Origin: an uncultured Collinsella sp.
GTDB lineage: Bacteria; Actinomycetota; Coriobacteriia; Coriobacteriales; Coriobacteriaceae
Assembly (NCBI GenBank): GCA_958437935.1
Contig: CAUBPS010000001.1
Coordinates: 1-64,000 of the forward strand
Direction of reading: 5' to 3'
DNA length: 64,000 nucleotides
The notes beneath the pieces were generated by a model, which was given only the letters and a program-made list of their open reading frames with translations, made no database searches and was not told the DNA's origin. Position 1 is the first letter of the stretch. Each line of letters opens with the position of its first letter. Below are positions 62,356-64,000 of the stretch, piece by piece. Both the position numbers and the translations under genes were made by a program.

Positions 62356-62415
62356 CGTCCCAAACTGCGGACAGAAAAGGAACGTTCCAAACTGCAGACA
62401 GAAAAAGAACGTCCC
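62356..62415. repeat. tandem 27-bp repeat
   Basis: CGTYCCAAACTGC with RGACAGAAA recurs at 62356 and 62383, exactly 27 bp apart, with a partial third copy at 62410. No coding meaning is seen. Confidence 0.8.
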
Positions 62416-62484
62416 CAGGCGCCGGCATTTCAAGAGCACTCATTTAAGTCTGTCCCCAATGAGTGGGAGTAATCAGAGACCCTT

Positions 62485-62521
62485 TGCGAGGGAGGCCGGA
62501 CGTGGCCTTCCTCGTTTTTAT
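62485..62521 (+). terminator. terminator-like hairpin before the IS200 stub
   Basis: GAGGGAGGCC pairs with GGCCTTCCTC and is followed by GTTTTTATT on the plus strand. Confidence 0.7.
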
Positions 62522-62559
62522 TCATGGACTTTAGTCCGTGCCGCGCGGCACGCGCGGCA

Positions 62560-62725
62560 TAGAAAGCCACCCGCTCAGCGGGTGGAGGCCAATTTCCGCT
62601 ACGCGACAAAAACCTTCCCCCTAGCATGAGGATTGTTCAGGTCATCATACTAGGGGGAAGGTGATTGCTGTGGCCCAGAAAGCCAACAGCCTCGCGCACA
62701 CGAAATGGCTGTGCAAGTACCGCAT
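62560..62725 (+). mobile_element. IS200-type element remnant (left end and tnpA start)
   Basis: A CCACCCGC-TCA-GCGGGTGG stem (62563-62587 region) and an ACCTTCCCCCTAG/CTAGGGGGAAGGT stem (62610-62622 with 62650-62662) match the left end and leader of IS200 elements. tnpA starts at GTG 62670 and gives MAQKANSLAHTKWLCKYR, the known N-terminus, but stops matching after about 20 codons near 62725. Confidence 0.8.
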
Positions 62726-62947
62726 CGCACCGAGGTCAAGCTCATCGCCGCCATCGTCGAGAAGCACCCCAAGGTGCGCTTTGCCGCGAGCCGCACCTCG
62801 GCCCACGCCGACCTCTACGACCGCATGGAGCAGGCCCTGTGCGAGCGCGTGGCCAACGCGGTGGAGGTCGTCCGCTCCGACATCAGCCCCGCGCTTCTTG
62901 TCCACACCGGTCCAAACCTCGTGGGTGTGGCGGTCCAGGGACTCTAG
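62705..62947 (+). pseudogene. truncated DegV-family protein fragment
   Basis: The 80-residue frame is read from 62705 but homologous sequence begins around 62730 (EVKLIAAIVEKHPKVRFAASRTS...). It ends LVHTGPNLVGVAVQGL, which fits the C-terminal lipid-binding end of DegV proteins. The N-terminal two-thirds of the gene is gone and the IS200 stub is joined out of frame. It is a gene remnant. Confidence 0.75.
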
Positions 62948-62981
62948 CGGAGGCGGGGCGTCCTGCCCCAAAAACAAATGC

Positions 62982-63036
62982 AAAAGACGAGCACTTCTTG
63001 CCGCTCAATTGGCAAGAAGCGCTCGTCTTTTCTTAA
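62982..63036. terminator. bidirectional terminator of the ROK kinase gene
   Basis: A stem of about 21 bp (62982-63002 with 63011-63031, one mismatch) and an 8-base loop is flanked by A- and T-rich runs. It lies after the kinase stop on the minus strand and after the degV remnant on the plus strand. Confidence 0.9.
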
Positions 63037-63063
63037 CGCGTTGTATGGCGGAGAGAGCGCAAG

Positions 63064-63948
63064 TTACGCGAGCGCCCTTCTTGCCAGCTCGGCCGCGCCG
63101 AGGATTCCTTGGTCGCCGCCGCAGCCCGGGGCGCAGATGTAGCTCTCCATGTCCTTAAGCTCGGCGGTCTGGATGTAGCCACCCAGATATTCGAGGGTCT
63201 TCTTGCGGACGATGCCGTAGAGCTGCTCCTGGTGCATCACGCCGCCGCCGAGGACGATGCGGCGAGGCGAGTACATGAGCACGAGGTTCGCGCACATCTG
63301 CCCCAGATAATCCCCCTCGAGCGCCCACACCTCATCGTTGTCCGCGAGCTCGGCCGCGGGCTTTCCCCAGCGCGCGGCGATGGCGGGGCCGGAGGCGAGC
63401 CCCTCGAGACAGCTCGCGTGGCTCGGGCAGACGCAGCGTCCCTCCTCGGTGGGACGGGTCCTTACCAGCATGTGACCGGCCTCGGGGTGCAGCATGCCGT
63501 GAAGGAGTCTGCCCGCGCACATGACGCCCGCGCCCACGCCGGTGCCGATGGTCACGTAGACGGCGTCCTCGAGCCCCTTGCAGCAGCCGAAGACCACTTC
63601 GCCGAGGCAGGCAACGTTCACGTCCGTGTCGTAGGCCACCGGAATCCCGAGGGCGTCGGCGAACGCGGCGCGAAGACCATAGCCTCGCCACGCGAGCTTG
63701 GGCGTCTGGAGGATGGAGCCGTAGCGCTCGTCGTTGGGGTCGACGCAGGTCGGGCCGAAGGCGCCGATGCCCAACGCGTCCACATCGCGGGCGGTGAACC
63801 ACTCGATCATCTGCGGGACGGTCTCGGCGGGCGTAAGCGTCGGGGTCTCCATACGGTCGAGGACCTCGCCGTCGCCGGACACCACGGCACAGACCATCTT
63901 GGTCCCGCCGGCTTCGAGGGCGCCGAGCCTCATTTGCTTTTCGCTCAT
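63064..63948 (-). CDS. ROK-family sugar kinase (fructokinase-like)
   Basis: ATP-dependent kinase of a free sugar. The 294-residue protein has the phosphate motif LEAGGTKMVCAV, the ATP-binding block GTGVGAG, and a zinc-binding ROK signature with HPEAGHMLV and CVCPSHASCLEGLASGPAI. This N-terminal form is seen in fructokinases, but other ROK kinases are possible. The ATG at 63946-63948 follows AAGGAGG. Confidence 0.9.
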   Translation of the reverse strand: MSEKQMRLGALEAGGTKMVCAVVSGDGEVLDRMETPTLTPAETVPQMIEWFTARDVDALGIGAFGPTCVDPNDERYGSILQTPKLAWRGYGLRAAFADALGIPVAYDTDVNVACLGEVVFGCCKGLEDAVYVTIGTGVGAGVMCAGRLLHGMLHPEAGHMLVRTRPTEEGRCVCPSHASCLEGLASGPAIAARWGKPAAELADNDEVWALEGDYLGQMCANLVLMYSPRRIVLGGGVMHQEQLYGIVRKKTLEYLGGYIQTAELKDMESYICAPGCGGDQGILGAAELARRALA

Positions 63949-63967
63949 GTGATCCTCCTTACAAAGG

Positions 63968-64000
63968 GACGCCCGCAGTCATGGTCAACCGCGGGCGCCC
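63968..64000 (-). terminator. terminator of an upstream gene at the window edge
   Basis: GGGACGCCCGC and GCGGGCGCCC pair around a 14-base loop; on the minus strand a TTTGT run follows. It would end a gene lying beyond the window. Confidence 0.6.

Overview
The window is a high-GC bacterial chromosome segment with long operons, GTG/TTG starts and strong Shine-Dalgarno sites. Protein content and style suggest a gut Coriobacteriia member, most likely a Collinsella-type organism. This is inferred from the gene mix (zinc-type S14, anaerobic purine genes, ferredoxin-linked Xdh/YgfK), not from a 16S gene.

Layout. 1-10 kb: tyrS, a U32-family protein, a class A penicillin-binding protein, an IS3-family element sitting in the loop of that gene's terminator, argR, a glycosyltransferase and truA. 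10-20 kb: an spc/alpha-type ribosomal operon on the minus strand, running from rplE to rplQ and including secY, adk, map, infA and rpoA. The usual genes upstream of rplE are absent. 20-30 kb: the first half of an anaerobic purine/urate degradation locus (XdhC-family, yqeB, yqeC, hyuA/ygeZ, mocA-like, ygeW, ygeY, ygeX) with a divergent YheO-type regulator. 30-45.5 kb: an accessory block with an anchored proline-rich protein, a small orphan gene behind 33-bp iterons, a GmrSD-like DUF262 protein, a type I restriction-modification system with an inverted second hsdS cassette and its own tyrosine recombinase, a DEDDh exonuclease, and an ATPase-nuclease gene flanked by 62-bp repeats. 45.5-56.4 kb: the second half of the purine locus (xdhD-like, a polyferredoxin, ygfK, ssnA, a uracil/xanthine/urate-type permease), a second YheO-type regulator and ridA. 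56.7-64 kb: a second U32 protein, an RluA-type pseudouridine synthase, a hairpin array, a Gfo/Idh/MocA oxidoreductase with a DeoR regulator, an IS200 stub fused to a degV remnant, and a ROK kinase.

How the genes work together. The permease would bring in urate or xanthine. XdhD, with its selenium-type molybdenum cofactor matured by YqeB, YqeC, MocA and XdhC proteins, would do the redox step, with electrons passing through the polyferredoxin and YgfK. SsnA and HyuA would open rings. YgeW, YgeY and YgeX would take the product to ammonia and pyruvate, and RidA would clear the reactive enamine made by YgeX. These roles rest on family knowledge. The paired regulators and shared gene set suggest one regulon now split by about 15 kb of defence genes.

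The strongest findings are the invertible hsdS locus (401-bp and 27-bp inverted repeat pairs), the split purine locus with twin operators, and the repeat-flanked ATPase-nuclease gene with its 52-bp AT-rich palindrome.
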